A stretch of DNA of 64,000 nt from Panonychus citri. Lineage: Eukaryota; Arthropoda; Arachnida; Trombidiformes; Tetranychidae. The notes beneath the pieces are model-generated. The model ran no database searches and was not told the DNA's origin. It saw only the letters and a list, made by a program, of their open reading frames with translations. The stretch lies in contig NW_026515445.1 of assembly GCF_014898815.1 (NCBI RefSeq), positions 930,001 through 994,000 of the forward strand, written 5' to 3'. Below, piece by piece: positions 1 to 12,641 of the stretch. How positions within the stretch are numbered: the first letter of the stretch is position 1; each line of letters begins with the position of its first letter. The position numbers and the translations under genes are program-made.

Positions 1-247
1 ACTTCTCTCTTTTTTCTCTTCTCTGTCTTACCTTTTCTATTCTTTCTCGCCCTTCTTTCTTCCACTCTTACTCTGGTTTCTTTTTCTTTGCCTATCTTTT
101 TATTTCCTCTTTTCCCTCTCTTTCAATATCCTTGTTACTTTTACTCTATTTTTGTTCGTTTATTGTTTTTTTTTCTTTCCAATGACCTCTACGTGCCTTT
201 TGTTTCTCTTTTTAACTTTCACGTATGATTCTTAAATTCACTTTCAG
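1..247 (+). other. Intron upstream of H2A.V coding exon 2
   Basis: Pyrimidine-rich sequence ending in a good acceptor (ctttcag, 241-247) directly before the second codon of H2A.V. No ATG followed by a donor is seen here, so the exon carrying the start codon should lie left of the window. This matches vertebrate H2A.Z genes, whose first coding exon holds little more than the ATG (known). Nothing else is recognisable. Confidence 0.7.
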
Positions 248-978
248 GCTGGAGGTAAAGCTGGTAAAGATTCTGGAAAAGCAAAGGCAAAAGCAGTCTC
301 ACGATCTGCTCGAGCTGGACTTCAAGTAAGAATTAGTCAACTCTTGTGTCATTGGTGTTTCTAATTAATCTACTTTCTTCTCACTCGTGTACCTCTTTAG
401 TTCCCAGTAGGACGTATCCATCGTCATTTGAAAAACAGAACCACAAGTCATGGACGAGTTGGTGCTACTGCTGCAGTCTACTCAGCAGCTATTTTAGAAT
501 ACCTTACTGCTGAAGTAAGTATATCATCAATTATTTGGCGGGCTTTTATATTCACCTGATTATTAACTCATTTTGGATCTAATTTTTACCATCTAGGTAC
601 TTGAATTGGCAGGTAATGCTAGTAAAGATTTGAAGGTGAAAAGAATTACTCCCCGTCATCTTCAACTTGCCATTCGTGGTGACGAAGAATTGGACTCACT
701 GATCAAAGCAACCATTGCGGGTGGTGGTAAGTGTCAAATTTTTTCATCACTTATATCTCATTCTCCAGAAAAAGACCATAAGTTCCCTCATCATTAGGCC
801 AAAGGCTATTGTAACTTTTAGGCGCCAAAACATTTCCCGCCCCCGTTCTTTGGCGGTCTTTTGCTAATAACACCTTATTAATTTATTTTTTTAATTCTAT
901 TTTTTTCTAGGTGTTATTCCTCACATTCACAAATCTCTGATCGGCAAGAAAGGAGCAACTGGACAGAAACCAGCTTAA
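248..978 (+). CDS. H2AV: Histone H2A variant H2A.Z/H2A.V (5' end outside window)
   Basis: Exons 248-325, 401-514, 597-726 and 911-978 give 127 residues; only the initiator Met is missing. The histone fold is complete, with the acidic-patch region and the M6 region typical of H2A.Z rather than canonical H2A (LIKATIAGGGVIPHIHKSL). H2A.Z replaces H2A in nucleosomes at promoters and is deposited by SWR1-type remodellers (known). The C-terminus ends GKKGATGQKPA and lacks the SQ motif that lets Drosophila H2Av double as the DNA-damage histone. Introns and a polyadenylation signal mark it as a replication-independent histone. Its 3' end converges on GGCX. Confidence in identity is very high; only the start lies outside the window. 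Confidence 0.97.
534..542 (+). promoter_or_regulatory. E2F-like site in H2A.V intron
   Basis: TTTGGCGGG matches the E2F/DP consensus (TTTSSCGC-like) and lies in the intron after coding exon 3 of H2A.V. Such GC-rich 9-mers are rare in this AT-rich sequence. Function is inferred from motif and gene context only. Confidence 0.35.
821..856 (+). promoter_or_regulatory. Cluster of three E2F-like motifs in the last H2A.V intron
   Basis: GGCGCCAAAA (821-830), TTTCCCGCC (833-841) and CTTTGGCGG (848-856) lie within 36 bases inside the last intron. With the site at 534 this makes four E2F-type motifs in one histone-variant gene, consistent with cell-cycle-linked expression. Binding is not shown. Confidence 0.4.
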
Positions 979-1185
979 CTTTAACTAATTACCAATGTAT
1001 GAGGGGAAAGTAAGCTGACAGATACGATAGGAATTTTCTTCTTTACTTTCTCTTTTTATAATTTTTTTTCTCTTTTTCCATTAATCAATCATCAAATCCA
1101 TGAGACCAAGTTCATTAAGACATTCATTTCATAAAGTTCACATCTTATTTGGAAAGTTCACACTCAACACATTACACACATTTAA

Positions 1186-1191
1186 AATAAA
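1186..1191 (+). terminator. Polyadenylation signal of H2A.V
   Basis: AATAAA about 208 bases after the H2A.V stop codon. It fits a polyadenylated, replication-independent histone. Confidence 0.55.
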
Positions 1192-1232
1192 CATCATTAT
1201 TCTGTCTTGAAAACAAAAAAAAAGGATTTCTG

Positions 1233-1238
1233 TTTATT
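1233..1238 (-). terminator. Polyadenylation signal of GGCX
   Basis: TTTATT on the plus strand (AATAAA on the minus strand), 24 bases downstream of the proposed GGCX stop. It sits about 45 bases from the opposing H2A.V signal, so the two 3' ends probably abut or overlap. Confidence 0.5.
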
Positions 1239-1261
1239 TGTGTCTTCAGAATCAATCAATT

Positions 1262-3862
1262 CTATTGATTCGTTTTTCGAAAAATCTCAGTTCCAATTCC
1301 GAACGCGTTCATTAACTGACCTCCAATTATCGTGAATGATTCAATTACTATCTGGAAACTGAATAAAAGACGAAAGCATAAGAATCAAAATCATCGGTTA
1401 TGAGTCACAATCTCTAATCCAAAGATAAAAACACTTACCTCCTAATCCATTTTCCACAATATCGGATTATCCAATAATCCTTTTTGTCTGATTTATCTTC
1501 TTTATCTCCACTCGATTGCCACATCGATTCAGCAGCAGTTTTATTAGTAAACGTGTACATGTAAGAAGCGGGTTCTGATTTGATCGGAATCACCGAATGA
1601 AATTCACCCGAAGGCAAATGACTTTCGTCACCTTTGGTCATCAACCGGACAATTGACCCTTTGACTTGTAACTTGACCCAACCACTTAGAACCTTGAATG
1701 TTGTATTACCAAATTGTGGATCGATAAAATTAACAAAATCAAAACCTAATCAACGAAACAAAATTGATTAAATTGATGAAATTTGATTTGTTTTGCCCAA
1801 TCAGTTACCTGGAAAATCAGCCATGAAAACAACGTAAAGTGATTGATTAGAATTCAAAATATTTTCTTCATATTCCTTGAGAATTGATCTCCAATCGGTG
1901 AACTGAGTCAACATCGGAAGTACCCAAGGGGGTTTTTTGAATGGTGACCATTCGGCTGCAAGTAGATCAACAGTTGGATCGAAAACCCGTTGAGCGAACC
2001 GTTTGTTCAACGACATCCAAACGTCCATGCGAATCTCAAAATCCGTCAGATTGGTCATCTTTTTGATCCGATGACCCAAACATTCAGCAAATTGTTTCGC
2101 CATATCAGCATGATGAGTCCACCGTTATTGGGCGAATACTTTTCCACGTTGAGATAAACCTCGCGTCCCGATCGTTTGTCCACAATCAACACCCGTTTGC
2201 CCAATAACCTCCAATTGTGGACCATCATGTCCCACGAATAACCATAAACCCCCTGAGTCCATGTGTTGTAACCTTGGGTCAGATCATGAGAAAAGGGTAA
2301 ACCCACTTGGAGACTCATGTAGATTAACAGCAAGGAACAAGTTAATCTTTGTCGATTAGTGACCTTAATCTCTTCTTTGGAAGATGATTGCAACCCAATT
2401 GGCCTCAATGAGAACATCTTATTCTCCGTGGGTGTGGTTCCTTTTCTCACTTCGTTCTTTCCTCTTCTTTTCCCGCCTTCTCTTTCATTCTTTTTAACCT
2501 TATCTTCATCTTCTAGCTTCTCATTTGCTTCTCCCTTTGCTTGTTTCTTTTTCGCATCTTCATCTTCCAAACAATCAACTTCAATTGGTGAATCAGTTTG
2601 ATGATTAAACAATCGAATCAAAGATTTCGGCCAATCGGGTGAACTGTAAATCGGAAGGACACACAACATCACATAGGGAAACATTCCGATTGAAAATATC
2701 TGCGAATTCATTGAATTGAATAGTCCAGTGAATAGATATCCTAATGGTCGAGTTAATTTAAAGAGTAATAAGAAACCGACTGATGAATCAATTAGAAAAC
2801 CACCCCAATGGATGACAATTAAATCAACCAAGTCCGGTGAAAGGATCAACCTAAATTGTGACAAATACAAAAACACAATCAATTTTTTTCTCTCTTCTAA
2901 ATTGTCCAATCTGATCGATCATAATTCAACTGATTGACATGCACAAGTCAAATGATAAACTTGATTGAACAATTTAACCTAAACAATTAACAATCAACCA
3001 ATCGTTTGACTAACAGCAAATGTTGAATCAACAACTGTGTTAATCAATGTAACCAACTGATTGTAAACGATTGTAAACTTTACCTGAAAGGTGAGAAAAC
3101 CCAATGACTTGATAAATATCTCATTGAATATCCGCCGATCCATTCAAGATTGGCCTTTTTCACTGCGGCCATGAAATAGACCAAACTGATCTGATATCGG
3201 ATTATAAAGTATTGCCAGAAAGGGACTTTATCCTTGCCGTAATTATCGGCGTCGGAATCACGACAATCAACTGACCTGTGAATGGAAACGAAAGTCAATT
3301 AACTCGGTGATTGAAAATTTCAATATAATCGATGAACAACTAACCAAATTTTATGAGAATCAGAAAAGACTAAGATAATTGTGATTAGGCCAAATAGATA
3401 CGAATGATTATTCCAGTAGCTTTTATCCAATAGAAAGATGTACCAATAGATTAGAGCGTAAATTGTTGTCGATACTTTGAATTTGTAGCCGATCGTTATT
3501 CCAATTGAACCTGTTGAATGGCAACAATTAAAATCGATAATTAATCCTTGGTCTTAAGTAATTATTGGTCCAATTGTTGACTAACCGAAAGTCATTAAGA
3601 GATACAATAAGTTCATGTAAGGTCCTGGTAGAGGTTTAATCCAATCAATTAACGGAAAGCGACACTCATCCGAATGTGACCATCGCTCATCAGCCTTGTG
3701 AAAAGCCCGTTCGACCTGTAAATCGATGACCATCAGAAGACCAAAAAGAATCCGAAAAACAGCTAAACTATGTCCATCAACAGGTCGAAACATAAATTGG
3801 ACAAAACGATTGAAAAGGGAACCATGATGTCGATGGCGACAACAATCAAGAAAACTGGACAT
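1262..3862 (-). CDS. GGCX: Vitamin K-dependent gamma-glutamyl carboxylase, with one apparent frameshift
   Basis: Exons (minus strand): 3862-3586, 3510-3345, 3275-3084, 2850-1809, 1745-1439, 1358-1262. GGCX is an ER integral-membrane enzyme that carboxylates Glu to Gla using reduced vitamin K, CO2 and O2. Family landmarks are contiguous: VDGHSLAVFRILFG near the N-terminus, the catalytic-lysine segment AAVKKANLEWIGGYS (around residue 188, matching human Lys218), WSWDM-type GVYGYSWDMMVHNW, VFDPTVDLLAAEWSPF and ADFPG. Residues of roughly 330-390 form a Lys/Glu-rich insert. The frame shifts near 2124: the conserved segments on both sides align without a gap to the family if one G is added, after which the exons total 694 codons (human protein 758 residues). 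No plausible intron explains it. The last small exon is inferred from splice sites and a short tail. Either an assembly error or a real inactivating indel. Confidence 0.9.
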
Positions 3863-5442
3863 TGAATAAGTGAACTAATTATTTATCACAATAGAGAATC
3901 AAATTAATTAGAAAAAAAATCCAAGTCAAATTGTTAGTTTTGGTTTTGACGAAGAAGCAAAAATGATCAGCATTCAATAGTTAACATGAATTACAATTGA
4001 ATAACATGGAGGAAAAACTGTAACATTGACTGGACACAAGATGATTAGATGATTAGAGTTGATTGATTGATTTGAATAGTGGAAATTGTTAATAATCAAG
4101 TGGTCAATTTGGAGTCAATTTTTTCATCAATTTGGTCGTAAACCATTAGATTACCATAGTAACCTTGGTGTAAATGATGAACTCGATGTTTCCAGAAATA
4201 GATTGATAAATAGACGAAAGAGTGAAAAAATTATCTTCCTAATTCACTTTCTTTCATCCTGTTCTACATGATGATTGATGAAGATGATGAGAGATGAAGA
4301 TGAAGATGAAGATGACGATGAATCAACTATGGAAAACAACAAACAAAAAGGCAAATGATGAACTTTTGTTTGTCAATCAACAGAAACTTTCAAACTCGAT
4401 CAACAAGTAAATTGTGATCAGGTGATTTAATCCAGTTCACAATTAGTTTATCATGATCATGCACAGATGATGAGAAATTAGATTAATTGTCTCTCATGTT
4501 AGGTTGTTCTTTAGGTTAATTGTTTGTTTGTGTGTCCATGCAATTGAAAAGGTAATTTAAGCTTTGGAATCGATTTTTTTTTCTCCATTGGTCATTTTTT
4601 TCTCATTGGTCAGTGGGATTTATTTTTCTCTCATTAAACTGTCATCTTGACCATTTAATCCTCTTGGGAGTTTTTAGTTGTTGATCTTGTTTATGTGTGT
4701 TGTGTTTATAATCAATTGATTATCCAATGTTGTCCAAGGATTAAAAGTCAACTGTTCTTGGCAATTGATAGATTGTAATAAAAACAGAGATTAAAGTCTC
4801 TGTGATAATAATGATGATTATCGTCAATGGACATCACCTGGAAATGACCACTGACCATTGATTCTTGTTAAGTCTGATTGAAAGGGTCAGATTATTTTTC
4901 TTCACTCAGTTTATATATTTTAACAGGAATCAAATTGTATGTTCAGTTGTTAATTGAATATCAATCAAATCGATTGATATTGATAATCCTTAGGTTAATT
5001 TTTCACTAATTTTGAGTCAAGTTAACACAGTTGAAAGATTTTCCATTCCAAATTAGATCACTTAATTTATCAAATTTCAAAAATAATCACGATTAAATCT
5101 AAATAGATTCCAACTAATCAATCTCCAGCCAGAATATTGATTTCAATCAATTTAATGATACTTGTATGTTGTCCTCTCAATCTATCTTCTCGGTTTAATT
5201 ACTCGACTATGTAATTACAGAATCAAGAAATACAAAGATGTATGAAGAACCAACATCAAGAGGAAAATCCGTTTCTCTGATTGATTGGCCATTTTTTCAG
5301 AATATTTTTTGTTTTCGGTAACAATTACCTTCTTGACTATGTCAGGAATGTTGAAATGGTATCAAGTTAGGATTTTAACATGATAATCGGTAAGATGATG
5401 ATGGCCCATGAAAGGAAATTTGCGAGGCGATGACCAGAGGCT

Positions 5443-5760
5443 GTGAACAATTTCCTTAGCTACTTAGAGAACATTGAATTGTTCAAATATCTTAATTTTG
5501 AGATTTCTGAGATCGAGAAAAAGACTGTCAGTGCATCAGAGAATAACCATCAATGTTTTGTTAATCGAGAACAAGTTGAACAATTTAGAGGTAAAATTTC
5601 ACCGGGAACATTTTATCCACATCAACAATAAACTCCGATTCAGGAGGAAAACCATCAAACTGGACACAATTCTCAAAATAATGGTCATCAAGTTACTCAA
5701 CATTTCCAACTGCCACAATTAAACAGGCCAATCCATTGGCGACCATTTTTAAGATCTTAA
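5443..5760 (+). pseudogene. Coding-like island, unassigned (possible gene remnant)
   Basis: A plus-strand frame is open for 62 codons, meets one TAA at 5629-5631, then stays open for 42 more codons to a TAA at 5758. The first part reads like an ordinary mixed protein (FLSYLENIELFKYL), the second is Gln/His/Asn-rich. The opposite strand also has protein-like stretches, including a signal-peptide-like start at 5834 (MATISSSVQLVFLIHLLFF), so the coding strand is uncertain. No family is recognised and no consistent splice model was found. It could be a decayed gene, a small multi-exon gene, or chance. Confidence 0.25.
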
Positions 5761-6045
5761 AGTTGACCGATTACGTTGAAAAACAACAAGTGAATCAGGA
5801 ACACCAACTGAACGGATGAACTTATCGTCGCCATTGGGCAACTATCACAGTAGCAATTATATTACCTGTTTCCCGGTAAATAGAAAGGCCTAAGGTCCGT
5901 TATCTCCTTACACTAATATGTCACAAAGCGATCACCAGAACGCTAAACAAAATAAACAGAGACGAAAAAACAATAATCAATTGAGACCAAACTATGGAAT
6001 AAAAAAAAGAATTTTAAAAATCAGGAGAATAGAAAGTTTTCCATT

Positions 6046-6060
6046 CGCTAGATGGCGCCA
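6046..6060 (+). promoter_or_regulatory. CTCF/YY1-like motif
   Basis: CGCTAGATGGCGCCA stands out in an AT-rich spacer. Its core resembles both the CTCF core (CTAGATGGCGC-type) and the YY1/Pho core (AGATGGCG). It lies between GGCX and the LIM-only gene, where a boundary element or an unannotated promoter would be plausible. Inference from motif only. Confidence 0.3.
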
Positions 6061-8340
6061 GGAGATTTTTGGGTTTTCTGGTTAACCGCCAAAGAGAAAG
6101 AGTTAACCTAATGGTCAATGAACGTCATCGATTGTTAATTGTTGATTTAATTGTTTTGTTCTTAATTGAATTGATTTTAATTGTTGATTTGATTTCTTTT
6201 TTTAATTACAGTGTTTAATTAAGTGTTTGGTGCTCAATAGATTTGATTTATTTGTTGAAAACCTTAAATTGTGAAAGTTACAAAGGATTGAAGAGTAAAT
6301 TTGTTCTCTTTGTGTTTGATTAGATTGAAAAACGATCTCCATTTTGTTTTTTTATATTTTTCTTTGTTTAATTTTTTTATTCTTTTCTTAGTTTTCTTTT
6401 CTCTTCATTTTTAATTGACTATTTATCATTTTTGTAAAACCAAAAATGTATTACAATTAATATCCAAGCCTTAAGGTTAATTATTATTTACTGTGATGGA
6501 AGACAATAAAAAGCCCAAGTAATTGTTTTTAAGGAGAGAAGAGAAAAAAAAAATATTAATTATAGTGAATCAACAAAAGTGCTTCTTTCATATTGATACA
6601 TATACTTATCCTTTAAATATTGTGTTATCACCAACATCATAATGAGAGGGAAACGTTATGATGATGAGATTTGGTGATGGTGGTGAATGAAGAAGGAGAC
6701 AAAATGAGTAATTAACTTTTTGTTGTGTTCGTTAATTAAATTTCTGCTGATTTCAGGCAAAAATGACAGAATCCAAAAAACTGTAATAATAGTACCAAGG
6801 TATTAATAATATTATTATCATTATTACTTAAAGAGTCTATAACACAATAAGAGATTATTATTATTAGAGTAATAATAATGATTATGGTGATGATTATGAT
6901 GGCGATGATGATTACATTTCGATTTAATTTGTTTACCAAATGTTATTTGTAATCATATATCTCTCAGGTAAGTAGACAAGAAGAAGAAGAAGAAACAATC
7001 TAATTGTCAATGATAATAGTTGATTATCATCATTGTTTAACCTTAAGGGTCTTCATCTTAAACTAAAAGGAATCAACAAACTGTAACTTATTACCTGAGA
7101 AACGAATTATTAACAAATGATTCCCAGTTAATTGTTGAAACAAAAACTAACTAATCATCTTCTTCTTCTTCTTCTTCAATAGCAACTAACATATTTAGTG
7201 AAGAAAACTAATTAACACAATTAGACAATTGAAATTAATGATCAATTGCTTTCAGCCATCACAGGGACACAATTTATATTCATAAACAATAGACTAATTG
7301 TATTAATAATTAACCAATTTTCTTGATTAACTTTTATTAGATTAATTGTTACTTGTTGTCATTCTTGTTGATCCTTATTACCATTATTGGTAATTGAATG
7401 AGGAGCCAAAAAATTAGGATGTTACCCAACGGAAATTCAATGTTGATCATTCAGGAAATGACGAGAAAAACAGTAAACCCAAATCTGTGAACGAAATCAG
7501 GTAACAAACGGAACAGGAAATAAGTATAACATTGATCAGGTTCCAATCAAAGTAAGTTGATTAGTTACCTAACAAGTAAATCATATTAATCAAGGAAATC
7601 AAAGTTTTTCCGTTAAACTGACAACTAACTAACTTAAAGATTAACAATCAACAAGAAGGAGACACAAAATTAGAAGATAATCAATTTCCCTTTCTAATGA
7701 TTAATTACTAAATTGTTCTAACACCAAGTTAATACTAATTATTATTATTATTATAAAACAAAAATCAATAGTTAACCAGAAAAGAGTAGCAATCAAATAA
7801 GTGAGCAACAATTAAATGATAACATGAATTAAATTAACTTTTCAAAGTAAAGGTAATAACTAAAAAAAAACTTAAATGCTTCCAACAGCAATTTAGTAAT
7901 TACGGTAACAAACAAAATTAACAAAAAATTAACATAAATTGTAATCAACTTTTTTTTTTAATTCATTATAATGGCTGTTAATTAATGAGAGTCACATTAA
8001 TTACTTAAAAACAAAAGGGCAAACAATTATTATCATCGTTGTCAATCTGATAAATTAAAAGAGTATCAACAACAATCAACATACGAGAAAAGGCTAAAGA
8101 GAGCCAAACATTAATTGTTAATTGTAATCAACGATTTACTTTTATATTGTTGTTAATCATAAAGCTTTTTTGTTATTAACAACAAGAAGCAATAATAACA
8201 CAGTTAAGAGATAAGGTTAATGATAATAATCTAATTTAATTAATGTTGGTCTCTAGCACGTCCCTGTAGTTGTAATTATTTCGAGAACCTTTTTAATCGT
8301 AAGCTTAATAGTAATTTGCTTTTTTCTGATACTATTACCA

Positions 8341-8397
8341 AAGAGTGAGAGAGAGTGAGAGAGAGTGAGAAGGAGAGGGAGAGGGAGAGTGAGTGAA
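8341..8397. repeat. GA-rich minisatellite
   Basis: Degenerate tandem units of about 10 bases (gagagagtga-type) run for nearly 60 bases. Purine-rich on the plus strand. Confidence 0.7.
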
Positions 8398-11300
8398 GCA
8401 ATTTAGGAAATCGATAATAAAGTAATAATAATAATAAAAGGAGAGGGTGGAAAGTGGGTGGAGGCGGAAGGGAGAAGCGGAAAGTGAAGGTTATAATATA
8501 TTAAATTGACCGAGATTGACAGACAGGGAGTGAGAAAGTTAACTGTTATTGGAATTGGATTGTGATTGTGATTAAATATCAAAATGATAATAAAATGATT
8601 GCTCATTTAAAGTGATTACATTTGATTATGATCATGTTGATGATTAATAACAATTTTCAATTACTATTAATGTAATTTAATTAAGTTGATTGAAAATTGA
8701 GTTTAATTCATGAACCAATTTTCAAGCAATTTGTTGTTTACATTTTGTTTTTGTTTTGTTTTTTATTGTTCACAATTTTTCATGATTAGTTGATTGTTTT
8801 CCAATTGTTTGTTGATCCTCTGTTGATGATGATGATGGTGTTGTTGTTGTTGTTGTTCAAATAATCATCATGATTATTATCTCATATGAAGGTGAATCTA
8901 TAAATAAATACTAAATTGAGGAAATTATCCTTTTATTATAATTATAATTATTATCAAGTTATTCAAGCAAAATGCTAGAGAATTGGATCAGGGAGGGAGT
9001 TGAGGGTGGGTGAGAGGAGGAAGAGGTGGGAGTGGGAGGAGAAGGCTACAGGGATGAGAGAGAGTAAAAAGAATCCTTGAAAAGATGAGAATTGGGAGTG
9101 AGAGTCTCCATGTATCATGCTTTTGTATTAATAGGAAGATGAGGATGATTAGGATGATGAAGAGGCCATAAATTATTAGTTAAATGTATGAAATTAAATG
9201 GATCCAATGGAGAGCAATCAAGTTAATGCAAATAATATTATCCACACCGAGGTAAAGTCTCATTAAAACATAACCCGCCCTCACTTGAATCACTTTCTTT
9301 ACTTGCACTCACCTTTATCTTCCTCATCATCATCATTATCATCATCTTCTTCTCTCCCTGTTAACTAAATTAACACAAACCAATCAATAAAAGTGCATAG
9401 TCAATGAATCATTATCTTCATTGAAACTTTAATTTTACAATTTTCATGAATCAAATGAAAAACAATGGAAAACAATTTAATGATTAGGGAGATTGTTAAT
9501 TTACACTAACCACCCACTCTCACTCCCATTCCCACCCTGATTCACCTCATAAACCATCAAATTAATGAAGACAATATAATATAATTATTATTATTAAATC
9601 ACCTTCGATTGACCTTTACTTTTATAATATAAAAGGTAAATGAAAAAAAAAATGAGATTCAATCTAATTCATCTTCAATCTTTGTTATACTTTTTGTATA
9701 TTCAATTGAAATTGCGTGAGCATTTCATCATCATCATCCTATCATGATGATCATGCTGTGATTCAGTGAGTCTCATTTTTATCAACACAACAACAACAAG
9801 GTAAACAATAGATACAAAATATAATAATAACAAGTTACTTACCTTTTAATAAACTATCAATAAAAATGCAACACCAAGGGAATCAAATTGTATTATTATC
9901 AAATTGTTAGATGGTAAATTGTATTGATAATCACCCCACTCTCCTTGCCACCCACTCCCACCTCGCATTGTGTATCAACAACAATCACGTCAACTAAATT
10001 TACAATCAACTTTAATAATGGTAATAATTATCTTGCATTAATTTGAACAAAAAAATCCCATAGTAATCATGATAATGGTAACTCAATTCAATTGATATCT
10101 ATTAATAGTATTGACAAATTAGTTTGAGCTTTTTGATTATTATTATTACTTTTGATTGTTGCAAAGTAATTAGGATGATTGATTGAATGATTAGCAAATG
10201 AAATTAGACAATTACTTTTTTTTTTACCTTTCCATTGATTAGTTAGTTTAACTATGATTCCATTACTATAATCATGGTAACAATTAATGGTAATTACAAA
10301 TGATAGTTTCACCATGAATAATATTATTGTTATTAAACTAATGGACGTGCAATTGAATTTGTTTTAATCATGATCATTAATGAAAATAAAAACCATTTAA
10401 TTAATTTATGATAATCATGATAATCAGAAAAATTTACTTGATCTGGGATCAAAATTCAAGAATCAATTACAATTGATTATTAATACAAAAGAGGAAAAAA
10501 AATTCACCAAACTTACTTTTCCAATACATTATAATACCAGAGACTTTGCTATAAGTAATTACAATTACAATTGCAATTACAATTTGTTACCAGATAATTG
10601 ATTTAATTAATTCACCTTCTCATCCATATTCATTAATATTCAATTCAGTTAATCCTCAATTAATCGTAATCAGAACAGGATGAAAAAAAAAGAAAGAAAA
10701 AAACTAATCTTTTCCATGATAATGATTCTAATAATTCATTTTCTTCATGAACTTTTATCATGGGTTATTATTTAATTTGATTCTCGATGTGATTAAACTT
10801 TTGTCTTTTAATCATAATCATAAACGGTAAACTATTATATACAAGAATTACCTTTGATTATCAAATCAACTTAACAATCAGAATCAAAGAGAAACAAATA
10901 TGATAACCTCCCAGCGATATAACATGTTACCATGAAGAAAATGATTCGAATATCGAGAAAAAAATAATAAAATTCTTGAAAAATTTTCGAATTTTTTTTC
11001 GAAACTTCCAAATCAGTTTTCACCAACACAATAAATAAAAGATACTGAATTGAAAAGGTCTCTAATTTTCCCCACCGATACTTTAATTGTATGGGAAGAA
11101 TACTATTTGAACAGATTACCCAACCCACTCACAATCAGTTAAACAATTTAAATTGTTCAATGTTTTTCCAATCTCTTAATGATAATAACAAATAACATTA
11201 AAATGGATACAATTCATTGATACAATAATTCACATGATGATATTATTATAATCTAAGCCAATCTAATACACTTTTTATGCTGATAACACTGATATTATCA

Positions 11301-12641
11301 TTATTATCTTTATTGTAATAATATTTTATTATTTTTTACCTTCTCCTCCTCCCAATCCAACTCCCACTCTCCAACTCACCTTAACTTATATAATATTTTT
11401 CTCACTCCCTCTCATATTTATTTGAATATAAAATTGCATATCAACTTAAAGGTCTCTTTCTCCCTCATCTTCATCTCTCATCCACCCACTGCTCTCCCAT
11501 CTCTCTCTCTCTCTCTTTCTCTCTCTCCATCTCGTTCTCAAAGTGGGAGAGGATGAAAATCCATTTAATAACCAAAATGGCCTCCACTCTAATACAATAT
11601 AATAGCAAATATATTCACTGGTAATCATCAAAATTTCATAAAATAACCAACAATCATCTTCCTCTTTCTCTTTCTCTTCATCTTCATCTTCATCATCTTC
11701 AAATGTTATTATTATATCATTTTTCTGTTTCCATTCCTTGCCAATAACTTATTTCCCTCCCTTGTAATATTATCATTTGTTTTCTTATTCAAATTTTTAA
11801 ATTGAAACCCATTTTTTCAATGAAATTACATTTTTCCTTTCACTTAAATTGATCATCTCTCATCCCGATTTTCATCATACTCTCTCTCTCTCACTCACTC
11901 ACTATTATTTCTTCATCTTGATCATCTTCATCATTTTATCATTAAATTGCAATTACTTTTGTTGGAATTGAAATGAATTAACTTGAGCCGATATTAACTG
12001 TTTAATCAATAATCAACTGTTTACTGTTGATGTTCATTGTGCTTTTTTTATGTTCAAATTAATTCAAATTAACATTCTTAGTTAATTAATCAGGCTTGAA
12101 TCATTTTCAATAGGAATACATTATCATCATCATGATTAGTTGATTAACAGATGACTGAACCTTTGTTGCTGTTGATATTTGATTAGTATTATTTGATTGG
12201 AAACTAATTAAAAAGATGGGTAAAGCTTGACTAATCAATTGATTAACCCAATCAGTTTCAATTGATCATGTGAAAAAAAAGGTTCAACACATTTAACTAA
12301 ACAAGATTAAGTTATTATTAGATTTAATCATTTTATATATTTAATTTATATATATAATATTATATTACAGTTTCAATTAAATGAAACATGGGAAGATGAT
12401 GATGATGATGATGAAGTTTTTGATGATTAGTTAATTATGTAAAGGATCAAAGTGTCACCATTGAAATAAGTAATCAGGTAATCACAGTAAATTGTTGATG
12501 TGTGTTGATGAGATTAATTAAATGTGCGTCTTAATTGTTGGCCTTTTTGTTTTGGTAAATGTTTTGACGTTAATTGATGAAAAAAAAATCGCGACAAGAG
12601 ACAAATGAAAAATGATTAATTGTTGCAATTGTTTTAATTAA

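Larger units (their letters stand above)
3863..12641. other. AT-rich gene-poor spacer between GGCX and Beadex
   Basis: About 8.8 kb dominated by TTAATTGTT-like AT-rich sequence and short ATG/CAT, ATT and GA tracts. Open frames here are low-complexity and lack recognisable domains. Exceptions worth noting are a more coding-like island near 5.44-5.83 kb, a GC-rich motif at 6046-6060 and a GA-rich minisatellite at 8341-8397, listed separately. The part nearest 12.6 kb should include the 3' UTR of the LIM-only gene. It may hold enhancers; nothing in the sequence proves that. Confidence 0.6.

Noticed and set aside
2040..2135. Intron as explanation of the GGCX frameshift
   Set aside because: The only GT-AG pair would remove residues conserved in the family and does not restore phase.
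2359..2601. Plus-strand open frame rich in Ser/Phe across the GGCX gene
   Set aside because: Antisense to the Lys/Glu-rich insert of GGCX; no start context or domain.
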